64,000 nt of DNA from Hymenolepis diminuta. Lineage: Eukaryota; Platyhelminthes; Cestoda; Cyclophyllidea; Hymenolepididae. How positions within the stretch are numbered: the first letter of the stretch is position 1; each line of letters opens with the position of its first letter. Below the pieces are notes generated by a model, which did no database searches, was not told the DNA's origin, and was given only the letters and a program-made list of their open reading frames with translations. The stretch covers positions 208,966 through 272,965 of the forward strand of contig CAADRB010000095.1 in NCBI GenBank assembly GCA_900708905.1. Reading direction: 5' to 3'. This document shows positions 8,901 through 17,935 of the stretch, in pieces. A program made the translations under genes and the position numbers.

Positions 8901-11823
8901 TGCATTCTATCTTATCAATGCATTTTTTGAACTTCAGAAAATAATCGCTCTGCAATTGACGTACAACATGGGCAGTGGAATACAAATTTTACAAGAACCT
9001 AATGTTGATATATCCGATGGAATGTTCCATGTGGTTCGTGTAATTCGCAACAACGCCCATATGCAACTACAAGTGGACTCGGAGAAGGTTCTGGAATCTA
9101 TATCAGAAGGTATGGAATCCATTCAATATTTAGTAGAGCAGTGCATAAAAAGGTGGATAGAATGGCGTATTAAGTGCTTAATCCAGATTCCATTCACTTT
9201 ATTGTTGTGTGTCTCAGACTTATTTTATTATTCTTACTGCCTAACTTTCTTCTTAGATTCTTATTAAATCAGAAGATAATGGGTGAAGCTGGAGTATACG
9301 TAGGAAGAGTTTCTAGAACAAAGAAGTGTGTCAAGGTACCGAATATTCTTTGTCCATTTTACAATTGAGTGAATACGTTTTTGGTGGTTTTCTTGATATC
9401 ATAACTCAATCACGAGTCATATACGTGCTGAGACCATTTTTAGCCATCATCAAATTCCAGATTATGAAAATTAAGGCATATTTTTTAGGCATTATTCATT
9501 ACCACTTCCTAAAGAATAACATCAAAATCCGGCCCTCATACACAATAGAACACTTTTTTGCAATTTTGAGTACCACATGAAATCGAAATTTGGATGAATT
9601 TCACCATTTTATTATGCAAAGAAAAATAATGAATAAATTAAGTGTCAAATCTTCTTCGTATGCTACTTTTAGATACATGGGAATTGGAGGCTTTTTTACT
9701 TCTTTTTTCATTTAGATGAATAGGTTAAACACTCAGGTTCTTATCATTACATATACGACTGGGCGTAAAATTTATTTGTTTATTTAAGGCACAAGTGGCA
9801 ATCACTTTAACGAAGTGTATCAAGTCTACGTTGGATGCGAACCGTCCAGAATTATGTCGGGGATATCAAACTACGCTGGACCTACATTCGAAGGCTACAT
9901 AAGTGGTAAGTTTATGAACTGATTAGTCTACAATTGAAATTCATATATCTTCATCGATATCTGGCGATATCTGGTGGGTACGTAGATCATGACCGTAGAA
10001 ACTGAGCTTACTACCATTGTACCAGTAGAGTTCAGCTTTACAGAAAATTATGAAAATGTAATGCAAGTTATTATTTCAAACTCATTAATTTTTTATCACT
10101 CTTCTTCTCTAGGTGTAAATATAAATGGCGTATTCCTGGCTGATCTGTTGCTGGGTGAAACCATCAGCGGAATTTTCTACAAAGATGGAAAGAACTTGTT
10201 GATAGATCCAACATTTACACCTAAATTTAGGCAAATATCCAACTTGTAAGTGCTGTGTCTATCTTTCATTACATTTTACTGCACAGCGGCATTCACAATT
10301 GCCATAAGTCATTTACGACAGTAAAAAATTTGTAGCAAGTGGTACCATTTATCAGTCTAGATGCCATAATATTCTCCTGAATCACAGAAATCTTATCTGA
10401 GGTTTAATCGTTACATAACCTGTAAAATTTATTGCTTTAGGCCAGCAAATGATATGGGTGCCGAACAGGTATGTCAATTAAATGCCATTTAATGAACTCT
10501 GTAACATTTCTGTTGTTCTAATATTTCAATTCGTCATTTTTAGTCACAGCAAAGTTCATCCAAACCTTTAACACCCTTGGTTGTTGCAAAACCAAATTGT
10601 TACGATAACGATGCAAGTCTTCGTAATAAACTTGCCAGTTGCAAACCCCACAATCCCAATGGAATCATTATACCTCAATGGAATCTCCCGCCTTCCAACG
10701 AAGCTTCGTCACCTTCACTGTTCCAGGGAAATTCCTGGAGTTCGCATCAGTAAAATTTCTCATTTTAAATAAGTTTTAATCATGTTCTCATTATTTATAG
10801 TTCATGCCGTCCGTATGCATATATTTCACAGGACCTTTAAGGGAGAAGTTAAAAATCCCTTTACTTAGGTAGGGGCAGTTATCCTTAAGCCAATTTTAGG
10901 AGAAACTCAACCCACCTTGTTGAGCATAATTAGCCTTTAATATTGGTCAGTTATATTACTGTATATAAACCTCTGAATATTGACCTCTTGAACTCTGACT
11001 TAGTGGGTATGCACGTTGACCAGTGTTTCCGAGTTCTGGAGAAGTTAGAAGTAAAACAATACATTCAAAAATGAATCGGCCATTTTATACTGCTCTTCGT
11101 ATTTAAATAAAAAAGCAAATTTATGAATTTGACGCGTCAGACAATGCATATATTTTATCCATAAATTTTGATTCATTAACTGGACGTATTTAAAGAAATT
11201 GTATAATAAAACTTAAATTTCCATTATCAGTTCGTTTGTTGCAAATAAATTTAGTGGCCATTTGGGCTTTGCACTTTATGTAGAACTGAATTCCACTTTA
11301 TGCGTTTCTTTTCACTACTAGAAGTATGACACAACACCAACAGGCATCTCCAGTGGATGATAATGGTCTTGCCGACAATGGGAGAAAGCTCTATCCCTCT
11401 GAACCCGAAGAACTCTTCCCTTCATGGAGCCATGATCGGGCACCACAGGATGATGCGATCCGATTCAATGGCGGTGATGGTATTCCCAATTTGGAAGAAC
11501 TTTCAGAACTTGAAAGTAGCAGCCAATCGGGCACCATCAGCTATTTTCCTTCCCTCTACACTTGGCTTCTATTAGCTGGTTCTGGTGCCGCTATCCTCCT
11601 AATCCTCCTCATAATCGGCTATGCTGTCTATAAATTTCGTCGACGAAATGAAGGTTCCTATAATGTAGAAGAGAACCGAACTTTCATCGATCAGCGATCA
11701 ACCTCAACACTTGCTCCAACACCCGTATTCTCAACCCCTGTAGAGCCCGCGACTGAACTCACAACACTTCAACGATGTACTCCAGTTGAAGCCGGGACCC
11801 CAAACAAAGAGTGGTATGTATAG
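2529..11823 (+). CDS. NRXN: Neurexin (alpha-type) receptor, 3' part, 11 exons in window
   Basis: Single-pass presynaptic adhesion receptor; the 5' part lies before this window. Joined exons (2529-2917, 3507-3671, 5393-5535, 5612-5946, 6668-6867, 8938-9109, 9789-9905, 10113-10245, 10441-10468, 10544-10749, 11322-11823) total 2,390 nt and keep one frame through every GT-AG junction, giving about 795 residues. Visible in order: end of an LNS domain (NFIGRISQFQLNG, residues 33-45), a second LNS domain (about 96-270), a six-cysteine EGF domain (about 307-343), a last LNS domain (about 345-550), an acidic Ser/Pro/Asn-rich stalk, a membrane helix (about 709-732), RRR stop-transfer residues, the neurexin-like juxtamembrane motif RNEGSYNVEE and the C-terminus NKEWYV. 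Known neurexins end in a similar aromatic-V PDZ ligand (EYYV in vertebrates). The domain order equals LNS4 end-LNS5-EGF3-LNS6-TM of alpha-neurexin. The extracellular part is divergent, so the call rests on architecture and the tail; CASPR/neurexin-IV is less likely because of the tail sequence. Confidence 0.88.
2918..3506 (+). other. Neurexin intron (589 nt)
   Basis: GTAAAC...CTTTAG. No repeat or RNA structure recognised inside. Confidence 0.7.
3507..3671 (+). CDS. Neurexin exon: LNS5 middle
   Basis: Acceptor ttaacactttag, donor ATTAAG|GTAAAT, phase 0 to phase 0, 55 codons. The peptide NRGVVLVSTNYKEDYVGLEI continues the LNS sandwich and ends in NDTQWHDIK, the typical N-D-x-x-W-H-x-(V/I)-x signature of laminin-G/LNS domains, which makes this a confident exon. 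Because both ends are phase 0, skipping it would keep the frame. Confidence 0.85.
3672..5392 (+). other. Neurexin intron (1.7 kb) with a SINE copy
   Basis: GTAAAT...TTGTTAG. Contains a minus-strand tRNA-derived SINE copy near 4835-4935. A 63-codon frame at 4586-4777 has no recognisable features. Confidence 0.7.
4835..4935 (-). repeat. tRNA-derived SINE copy (decayed)
   Basis: Read on the minus strand: a tRNA-like head (GGTTTAGTTTGCTATCAGTAG) with a B-box-like GCTTTGACCCC, then AAGGCCCATGGTCATGGTC and CAGATCAGAGTCG, which line up with AAGCCAGTGAATGGAATGGC and CAGATTAGTTGAGTC of the 17738 copy. Confidence 0.4.
5393..5535 (+). CDS. Neurexin exon: LNS5 strands
   Basis: Acceptor tcttattgttag, donor GCAGA|GTACGT; phase 0 in, phase 2 out. 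Encodes IQLCTDGIFKLELELDGE followed by FERLYLGGIPAE, the usual 'xLYLGGxP' strand near the end of LNS domains. Other frames of this stretch carry stops, which supports the chosen phase. The following intron is only 76 nt. Confidence 0.83.
5612..5946 (+). CDS. Neurexin exon: LNS5 end plus EGF domain
   Basis: Acceptor gtcgcattctag, donor CCGATG|GTAAGA; phase 2 in, phase 1 out. It begins with the end of LNS5 (YGYDGCLADIDL), then VKLGC, and finishes with an EGF-like domain whose six cysteines can be counted (NQC, GVC, GRC, YFC, DC, PVC). The EGF sits directly before the last LNS domain, which matches EGF3 of alpha-neurexins. Confidence 0.88.
5947..6667 (+). other. Neurexin intron (721 nt)
   Basis: GTAAGA...TTAACAG. 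Holds one 62-codon frame (6307-6495) without recognisable content and a pyrimidine-rich stretch near 6555-6580. Nothing else seen. Confidence 0.7.
6668..6867 (+). CDS. Neurexin exon: start of LNS6
   Basis: Acceptor tcttcttttaacag, donor TTTAGA|GTAAGT; phase 1 in, phase 0 out. Encodes the first strands of the last LNS domain, including DTISFGIQTNQKSPATLLH and FLAIELV, the hydrophobic alternation expected before the 'LxLxLxxG' part. Other frames give shorter shadows. The following intron is about 2 kb and holds a family A repeat copy. Confidence 0.78.
6868..8937 (+). other. Neurexin intron (2.1 kb) with repeats
   Basis: GTAAGT...CTTCAG. Contains family A repeat copy 1 (6920-7200), starting about 50 nt after the donor, and a GC-richer block at about 7380-7720 that differs from the flanking AT-rich DNA and may be an old element. 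The rest shows no structure. Confidence 0.65.
6920..7200 (+). repeat. Dispersed repeat family A, copy 1
   Basis: Aligns over about 270 nt with 47211-47488. The best-kept part runs from CTGTAGGATACCGTAGC to ACCATAATGTAAA; similarity continues to the shared ending (AAGAATTAT...TTTCTTATAT). The first 165 nt keep the same length as copy 2. This copy carries stops where copy 2 has CAA or CGA codons. Confidence 0.75.
8938..9109 (+). CDS. Neurexin exon: LNS6 middle, ends at the SS4 position
   Basis: Acceptor ttttgaacttcag, donor TCAGAAG|GTATGG; phase 0 in, phase 1 out. Encodes KIIALQLTYNMGSGIQILQ, the LNS signature DGMFHVVRVIRNNAHMQLQV and VDSEKVLESISEG. The last segment aligns with the vertebrate neurexin stretch just before alternative splice site 4, and the exon ends inside the same glycine codon. 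Confidence 0.85.
9110..9788 (+). other. Neurexin intron at the splice-site-4 position (679 nt)
   Basis: GTATGG...TTTAAG, phase 1, at the codon matching vertebrate SS4. Open frames inside (9174-9368, 9326-9580) do not form a clean phase 1-to-1 exon with strong sites, so no cassette is annotated. Confidence 0.65.
9789..9905 (+). CDS. Neurexin exon: LNS6 after the SS4 position
   Basis: Acceptor gtttatttaag, donor ATAAGTG|GTAAGT; phase 1 to phase 1. Encodes GTSGNHFNEVYQVYVGC and then PTFEGYISG, the LNS strand pattern x-F-x-G-x-I-S-G. It joins the preceding exon in frame with no insert, so the basic isoform lacks any SS4 cassette. Confidence 0.83.
9906..10112 (+). other. Neurexin intron (207 nt)
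   Basis: GTAAGT...TTCTCTAG, phase 1. No internal feature seen. Confidence 0.7.
10113..10245 (+). CDS. Neurexin exon: LNS6 end
   Basis: Acceptor cactcttcttctctag, donor AACTT|GTAAGT; phase 1 in, phase 2 out. Encodes GVNINGVFLADLLLGE, the closing 'xxxNGxxLxDL' of an LNS domain, then a short run toward the stalk. Confidence 0.82.
10441..10468 (+). CDS. Neurexin 28-nt microexon (stalk)
   Basis: Acceptor attgctttag, donor GAACAG|GTATGT. Only 28 nt, encoding the last base of a leucine codon plus PANDMGAEQ. It enters in phase 2 and leaves in phase 0, and both flanking exons need exactly this phase change, which is the main support. Skipping it would shift the frame. Confidence 0.72.
10544..10749 (+). 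CDS. Neurexin exon: juxtamembrane stalk
   Basis: Acceptor ttcgtcatttttag, donor TCGCATCA|GTAAAA; phase 0 in, phase 2 out. Encodes a low-complexity stalk rich in Ser, Pro and Asn with two cysteines (NCYDND, ASCKP). In known neurexins this region is the glycosylated stalk between LNS6 and the membrane. There is no domain signature; support comes from phase and splice sites. Confidence 0.72.
10750..11321 (+). other. Neurexin intron (572 nt)
   Basis: GTAAAA...CTACTAG, phase 2. No internal feature seen. Confidence 0.65.
11322..11823 (+). CDS. Neurexin last exon: stalk, membrane helix, PDZ-binding tail
   Basis: Acceptor ttcactactag; phase 2 in; stop TAG at 11821-11823. Encodes an acidic stalk (EPEELFPSW, NLEELSELESS), a helix of about 24 hydrophobic residues starting near LYTWLLLAGSGAAI, the basic stop YKFRRR, then NEGSYNVEEN like the protein-4.1-binding juxtamembrane segment of neurexins, a Thr/Pro-rich tail and NKEWYV. 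The last four residues form a class II PDZ ligand. A GTATGT donor-like site lies across the codons for W, Y, V and stop (see findings). Confidence 0.9.
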
Positions 11824-12390
11824 CTTTTGTGAATAAGAATTTTTCAGATGACAAGGATCCACTTGATAAGATGAGAACGACCACGCTTATTCCAGCTGCA
11901 GATAATTCCAACTTTGTATGTATATATATATATGTGTATTCCTCTATTCAATATACCTCTCCCTCCTTCAAAAATGTTTCGATTTTCCCATCAAAACCGT
12001 GTGTGATATTGTTTGTGTGGGAGAAGGTAGATGATTAATCACAAACCGACATTTCTCAAGATTCTCCTTTTTGTATCATCCCCTTTTCTTCCATTTTCGA
12101 TCTTCTACTTTACTCTAAACAATTCACTTGGTGAATAAAAAGAAACAAATCTACTTCTTATGAGAAATACTCACCTCTCAAATCACCCTCCCTAGTTCTG
12201 CCATATTTCATTTTCCTTCCCACACTTACCTACTGCTTAAAACAACTCATATTTCTTATAAAACTACCTACCAACCCTGCCATTGAATACTGATTTTATG
12301 ATCAAAGCATCCTTTCCATCCATATTTTAAAAAGAATTGGGTTAATTAGTAGGAATTAACCTAAATAAATGAGCAGACAGATACTCTGAT
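11824..12390 (+). other. Neurexin 3' UTR candidate with AATAAA signals
   Basis: Pyrimidine-rich sequence after the stop codon. AATAAA occurs at 12134-12139 and again at 12364-12369; either could direct cleavage. A (TA)n run lies at about 11919-11934. The first 92 nt also contain an exon-like segment (11848-11915). Confidence 0.5.
11848..11915 (+). other. Exon-like segment after the neurexin stop codon
   Basis: 68 nt between an acceptor (aatttttcag) and a strong donor (TTT|GTATGT). One frame is open and reads DKDPLDKMRTTTLIPAADNS. It lies 34 nt after a GTATGT donor-like site at 11814. Joining at that site gives an immediate stop, so the segment fits in frame only with another donor such as 11777 (phase 1, GTACTC, weak). 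It may be an alternative 3' exon or chance. Confidence 0.3.
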
Positions 12391-15300
12391 AGTAATTACA
12401 AATTCGATTTTCGACTAGATATCGCGCATCGCGTGGATTATTCCTTTCCACTTTAACCTAATGAAGAATAACAGAAAGAAATGAATTAAATGGATGGTTT
12501 CATCTAAATTTATTGTTGAAACACAACAATTGGAAAATTTATTATTATTTGATAGAATATTATTTGTATTTTTGAGTTGGAATATATATACTGAGGTGAT
12601 TATTTCATACCTTTGTAATATTAAGCGAATGTTTTCATATGTGCAGAATCTTGTGCATGTGACTTCTAGGTTGAATAAGGTTTCTTCATTTCTAAACATT
12701 TAAAAAATACTTAACATTTTAATTACCTTGGTTGATAGGGTAAGACTGTTAACTTCAAATTAATTCTTTCCATATTTTGGCAAGATAAAATCATATTAGC
12801 GGCAGATTAATTTCCAAGCCGGAAGACTAAAAGGGTAAGGGAGTTTGGGAAAATATTTTTGTAAAGGACCTATCATGTGGCAGATATCTGAGTTGACATT
12901 GGAGATTTTGAACACTACGGGAATTTCTGGCCCTATGTGCGGACTGTCTAGCAACAATATTGTCTATTAAGCATCAGGAGAAGCTTTGCATAACCATCTG
13001 CTAACAGAATGTTGGCCAAGTTATAAGGATTTATTTTCAGTTTAAAACACTGGAGTTGTTGTTGCTGAGTCAATCAGATTATAAAGTTTGTATTTCTTAT
13101 TGAGGTAATTCTATTCTTATTTTGCAATAGCCATAAAAACAATAAGACAGACTGGCGAAGCAACAACATTTACACACCATCTCATAGGCAACTTTCATAT
13201 AAACAATGTAAAATTAGTCTAAATAGGAAATCAACAAAGAAAAATAATGAAATAGAGTAGCGTGTCTAAAAGTGAGCCTATTATATGATAAAACAAGAAA
13301 GTCTTGGATACCACCGACACCGATCACTGAATCTGATAGATGCGGGTAAGAAAGACAAGGCCATAAAGTGATAACAATTGTACTTAACATAAAAACTAGA
13401 CTATCAGCGGGGGTTTATAACATAAAGAGAAAGCTTAAAATGTTATTAAAATTTGCTTGCGGTGTTGACTGCAACTTTGAATACTAGTTTTCAACAAAAA
13501 TTTGCATTTATTTGCGATGAAGTAGTTTGCATGCATGTCTGCTAAGAAAGAGATCACGAAATTAATGCTCATCGACGACCATTCAGAGCTGTTCAATCTG
13601 GTTAGTCAAAGAGTGACAGAAAGTGAATATTCATAATTATGGCCCATCTCCAAGCTATTAACTGTTAACTAATTTCATTTTAGGCTCGGGAAGCTTTAAA
13701 ATGTTGAAGCGTCTATTCTAAAAATTTTTATGTCTAGTAACCTACGGGCCATGCAGATGTCCAAGCCAAAACGAGAACCACTAGAAGATTAATCATATGC
13801 ATATACATTAATTCAATTTAAGAGGAAGTGTAAAAGATTTAAATATGAAGTAAACTACGAAAAGCTAAGAACTAGTACTTCTAGAATTCCAATGTTAGAG
13901 TATCCTTATTTCAAAATGTACCGAGGTTAAAGTGATCCTTAATAAAATTTCTAATAGTATTGTTCCTATGTTAGAATTAATTCTAATTTTGAAATCACCC
14001 ACTTGGGGTCAAAAGGTATTTATATATAGTTAAACATAGATTAGATTAGACTAATATAACTCTTCATTATTTCGCAAAATGCAGAGTTGGTAAATGAATG
14101 GGCTATTCTACAAAAAATATTCATCTTGTTGAATATGGTAATCTTCATTGTGTTTGCGAATAAAGTATTTATCGGTTTTCAAGCAGTATTAGTCACCTAT
14201 TGTCACCAAAATGTCAACAAATTGTTGAAGTTTGGGTAAAACCAGGACAACTGGAATGAGAAGGTAAAAGTGCTGCAAAGCCAATTGTACTTAGACTGCG
14301 AATAGGTTTATCTAGTATTGCGCTAGCGTTTTAATTAATGAAATACTGTCGTATATGGTCGAAAAAATAAAATACACATTTGAAAAGAATAAGAGGTAAA
14401 TTTGTAAAGACAATTAATGATGACTGTGTAGAGGAACCTCAAAAAATTAGTTTTCGCTTTATGCCTCAAATTGTAATTGTCTTTTTTTGTGGATTTAAAT
14501 GGCCTAGTTGTGATCCAGCAATAACAGCGATAGAAAAACAGAAGAATGCTCAATCTGGGGCACTTTATTAATTACTTCGGTAAATACTGATTTAGATAAA
14601 GCACGTTTTAAATGAATAACGAATGAATGTCAACTCTCCAAATTATCGACCAGAGACTTGTCATGATCACCTGTTAAGACATCAGATAGATGATTTAAGT
14701 TAATAAAAATACATAAATATAATTAAATACACCCTAATTATTTGTCACATAATTTTATTATTTAGCTATCTTGGGACATTTTATATCCACGTATTTTTCA
14801 ATATTTTCTAATATCCTAAGTCATTCAAGTTAACCTTAAATTACTCTGCAATCGCTAATACTTACGGATACAAATGAGAGCTAAATATTGCAGAATACTT
14901 GTTTGAGGCTAAATAATTCTGTATTGTTTCAATAACATATGTATATATAATATATATGCAAAAGTTATGTGACCTGTTGTCCAAATAAATCAGCAGTGGT
15001 ATACGTATTACAAAGATAAAATGAGTGTTGTAACTGATTCATCATTCATTAAGAAGGAAAGATATATAAATAATCTGTGTCTGTTCCTCTCCTTTTTACA
15101 GTTTAATTAAAAGGGATTTATAATGAAAAACATACATTTAAGTTTTTTTCATTGCAATAAAATCTCTCCTTGAATTCTGAGTTGTTAAATAAGCTTTTGT
15201 TTATAAATGAGGCACTGAAATATGCAAATCAAAAATAATTCCCACCAATAGCTTTTAAATTGCATCTTGCCAAAAAATTATATATTCTAGCCAGAATTTA

Positions 15301-16774
15301 ATGCGATTTTTGAGAAAATTCTCTGAATTTCCATAAAAGTACAGCTAATTGAAACCGTCTAGGATTGCGCATATTAGGTGCATTGTCTTTTTGCAAACAC
15401 ATCTTTTAGCTTGGCTTTATTTCTTTCTCTTGTTATAAAACAGCAGACAAAATCGCTAATAAGCAAATGATAGAGATCTCCTGAATTTTAGTTAAATCTC
15501 CCTGAGTTTTTCTGGATGATACTTCACGATATTCACTTTTATTATTACTACCATAATTCACATCATAGCAGAAAAATATACAATTTTTCATCAGGTGGAA
15601 GTAACTGAAGATGGTAAGTAATATTGACTAAGTGGAAAAAATCTGGAAAAAGATTAACTTCGTTTTATTTTTAAAATTTGGTTTTAGAACATTCATTGCT
15701 TCAGTTTAAATTTCGTAAACTGACCTTGGGTTAATGGTCAAATTCTTGTCAACAATCATCAGTATTTATTGATTGGTTATCTAGTCATGATGGCCGATCT
15801 TGCCACGTTAATTTATTTCTTCTTTGGAAGATCAAAAATGCAATATGATTTTGCATTATCTTAAGTACTTTATGTAACCTTAACACAGCGAATGTCACAG
15901 AGCAGAGTTCTAAAATATTATGCACATCAGCGAGTATGAAATCATACGTGGTAAACTTCAACTTCATTTCATGCACATTAATTGAATCATAAACGTTTAG
16001 TCAACTTTAAAAAGCGATTTTTTACCTATAATTAATCAGCGTACGATCCCATTTAGTCGAATGTATTTAAGGACAAATTAACGAGATAAAGAGTTTCTGA
16101 AACTGTTGTTTACGCTACACCAATAAATTTATCAGTAAATATGAGCATCTATTGTTTTTGCAGTATTGAATTCCAGTAAATCCATTTCATTTTAATTCGA
16201 TTTACTTCCATCCTTGATCGGATTATTATTATGATTAACTGATTTAAAAATTGTGTTAAACTGGTAAAGTATGAGTCATTTTAGACCGGTCATAACCATT
16301 GTTTAAAAGTAAGATCTGTTTAATTTCGTTTAAACTGAAAAAATATCATTATGCCATTCTAATTGGGTTCATTGAATTCCAGATTTAATGAATTTTTATC
16401 GGAGTAGCCTTACCATAAATTAATTTCAATATTTACACTAATTTGTTTTACATATTTTTAAATAAAAGGTATTATATTTTTTCGAAAATCTAAATCCAGT
16501 ACATTTATGTAAAATTTTGCCAAAGTCTTGGTTAGAAAAATTAAAAAATAGCAATTTCTATAAAATTTGATGAGTATATTGTAATAAATTTAATATTTGT
16601 TCCTTAATTAGTGCATTTTGGAATAATTTGAATTCTTCAATAGTTTTGACATTTTAACAGTAAATAAGCATCAATAAATTGTCTTTGTAGCAATGATATT
16701 TCGCATATCTATTTTAAGAACAATTCACCCTGGTCTTAGAAGTAAAATAATTTTTAAACTTCAATGGTGAGAAA
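12391..16774. other. No gene seen
   Basis: AT-rich sequence after the neurexin 3' end. Short frames (for example 12415-12703 and 14335-14571, open on both strands) look like chance. No RNA gene or repeat pair was recognised. Confidence 0.6.
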
Positions 16775-16915
16775 CACTAATTCCGCTTCACCTCTTGTTG
16801 GCTAGTCTTAACCGGTTCGTTGGCCATATCACGAATTGGGTGTGCATCGGCGGATTTCAAACATGTGTCGTCCGCGATTAGGGATGAGCAGATTAACTGC
16901 TATACTACCTCTGCA
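16775..16915 (-). repeat. tRNA-derived SINE copy
   Basis: On the minus strand the head reads GGTAGTATAGCAGTTAATC, with a B-box-like GTTTGAAATCC about 40 nt later, the spacing of a tRNA promoter. Sixteen bases (GTAGTATAGCAGTTAA, 16893-16908) recur exactly at 33469-33484 on the plus strand. The body after the B box aligns with the 17738 copy. Confidence 0.55.
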
Positions 16916-17737
16916 GGCATTTTTATTTGTAATAAAAATTTCAGATTGATAATTTCCACTTTAATATAATACGATCTATATTTAGAGCACATATTTGTTA
17001 GATGGAATCTGCTTCCTTAAAAACCAAAGCGTATTTGCTATTCATTCTAAACCTTTTGAGAATTAGCCATTCTGCAAATTTGAACTCTTAAATTTTGAGG
17101 TATTACATGTTCATTACGCAAAATTTCGATCATATCCTGATTGAAATTGAAAAGGCCCTTTTGCGGAAGACAGGAAATAGAAGTAGATAGTACGATCGGG
17201 TCGAGAGCCTACCACATTTCTAATCGAATGTATGTATGCTGTATATAAAACATGACATTGTATAAATCAAATTGGAAATCTTTATTCCCTTCTCATGGCG
17301 TTATGAAATCAAATTGAATTCCTTCTTTAATTTAACTTCTCCCTAATACGCGCCTAGAAAAAATTGAAATAGTAGAACCGCAAATTTTATAAATAACTAT
17401 CAAGCTAAGCATCGGCTATTTTGAATTAGGCAAGATAATTCCTTATCTGTATAGTTAAATCTATTTTAATTTACTTTAAAGTGGTTATGCATCAATAACT
17501 TAGGTAATTTTTTTACTCGTTATCATATATAACATACGTTAGTTTCCGAAATACTGGGCAAATTTTTACTAATTTAATAAGTGCGTTCATTCAAACTCTT
17601 ATCATATTTGGTAATTAATCTGATCCCATCTTAATGGAAAATAGCAGCTTCAAATTCAGCTTGGATTACAATTAATTCACGCACAAATGCTAACCGTTCT
17701 GTTTGAAATGAAAAGGATGAAATGAGCTAAAAATTGG

Positions 17738-17935
17738 ATATATGTGACTAATGTACCGGTCTGCGAAATCGGTGGTTACAAGTTCAATATTCGTGATGCT
17801 AAAGCCAGTGAATGGAATGGCTGACCAGATTAGTTGAGTCTGGCTAATATAAGAAGTGACAGAATTTGAGTTCTTTGCCGGGAAGATTACATGACCGCAG
17901 CTCTTAAGTCATAATGAGTGTTGACAAGCGCATTC
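17738..17935 (+). repeat. tRNA-derived SINE copy with body
   Basis: tRNA-like head with B-box-like AGTTCAATATT at 17781, then a body (GATGCTAAAGCCAGTGAATG, GAATGGCTGACCAGATTAG, TTTGCCGGGAAGATTACATG) that matches the minus-strand copy at 22534-22695. Near its end CAGCT...AGTC...GAC (17898-17932) resembles a degraded hammerhead core. The element may run to about 18110. Confidence 0.5.

Noticed and set aside
9257..9342. Frame FLLNQKIMGEAGVYVGRVSRTKKC between an acceptor and GTACCG, as a neurexin exon
   Set aside because: In the phase required by the flanking exons it hits a stop at once. The flanking exons join perfectly without it.
12415..12703. Frames open on both strands
   Set aside because: Low complexity, no features, no splice context; probably chance.
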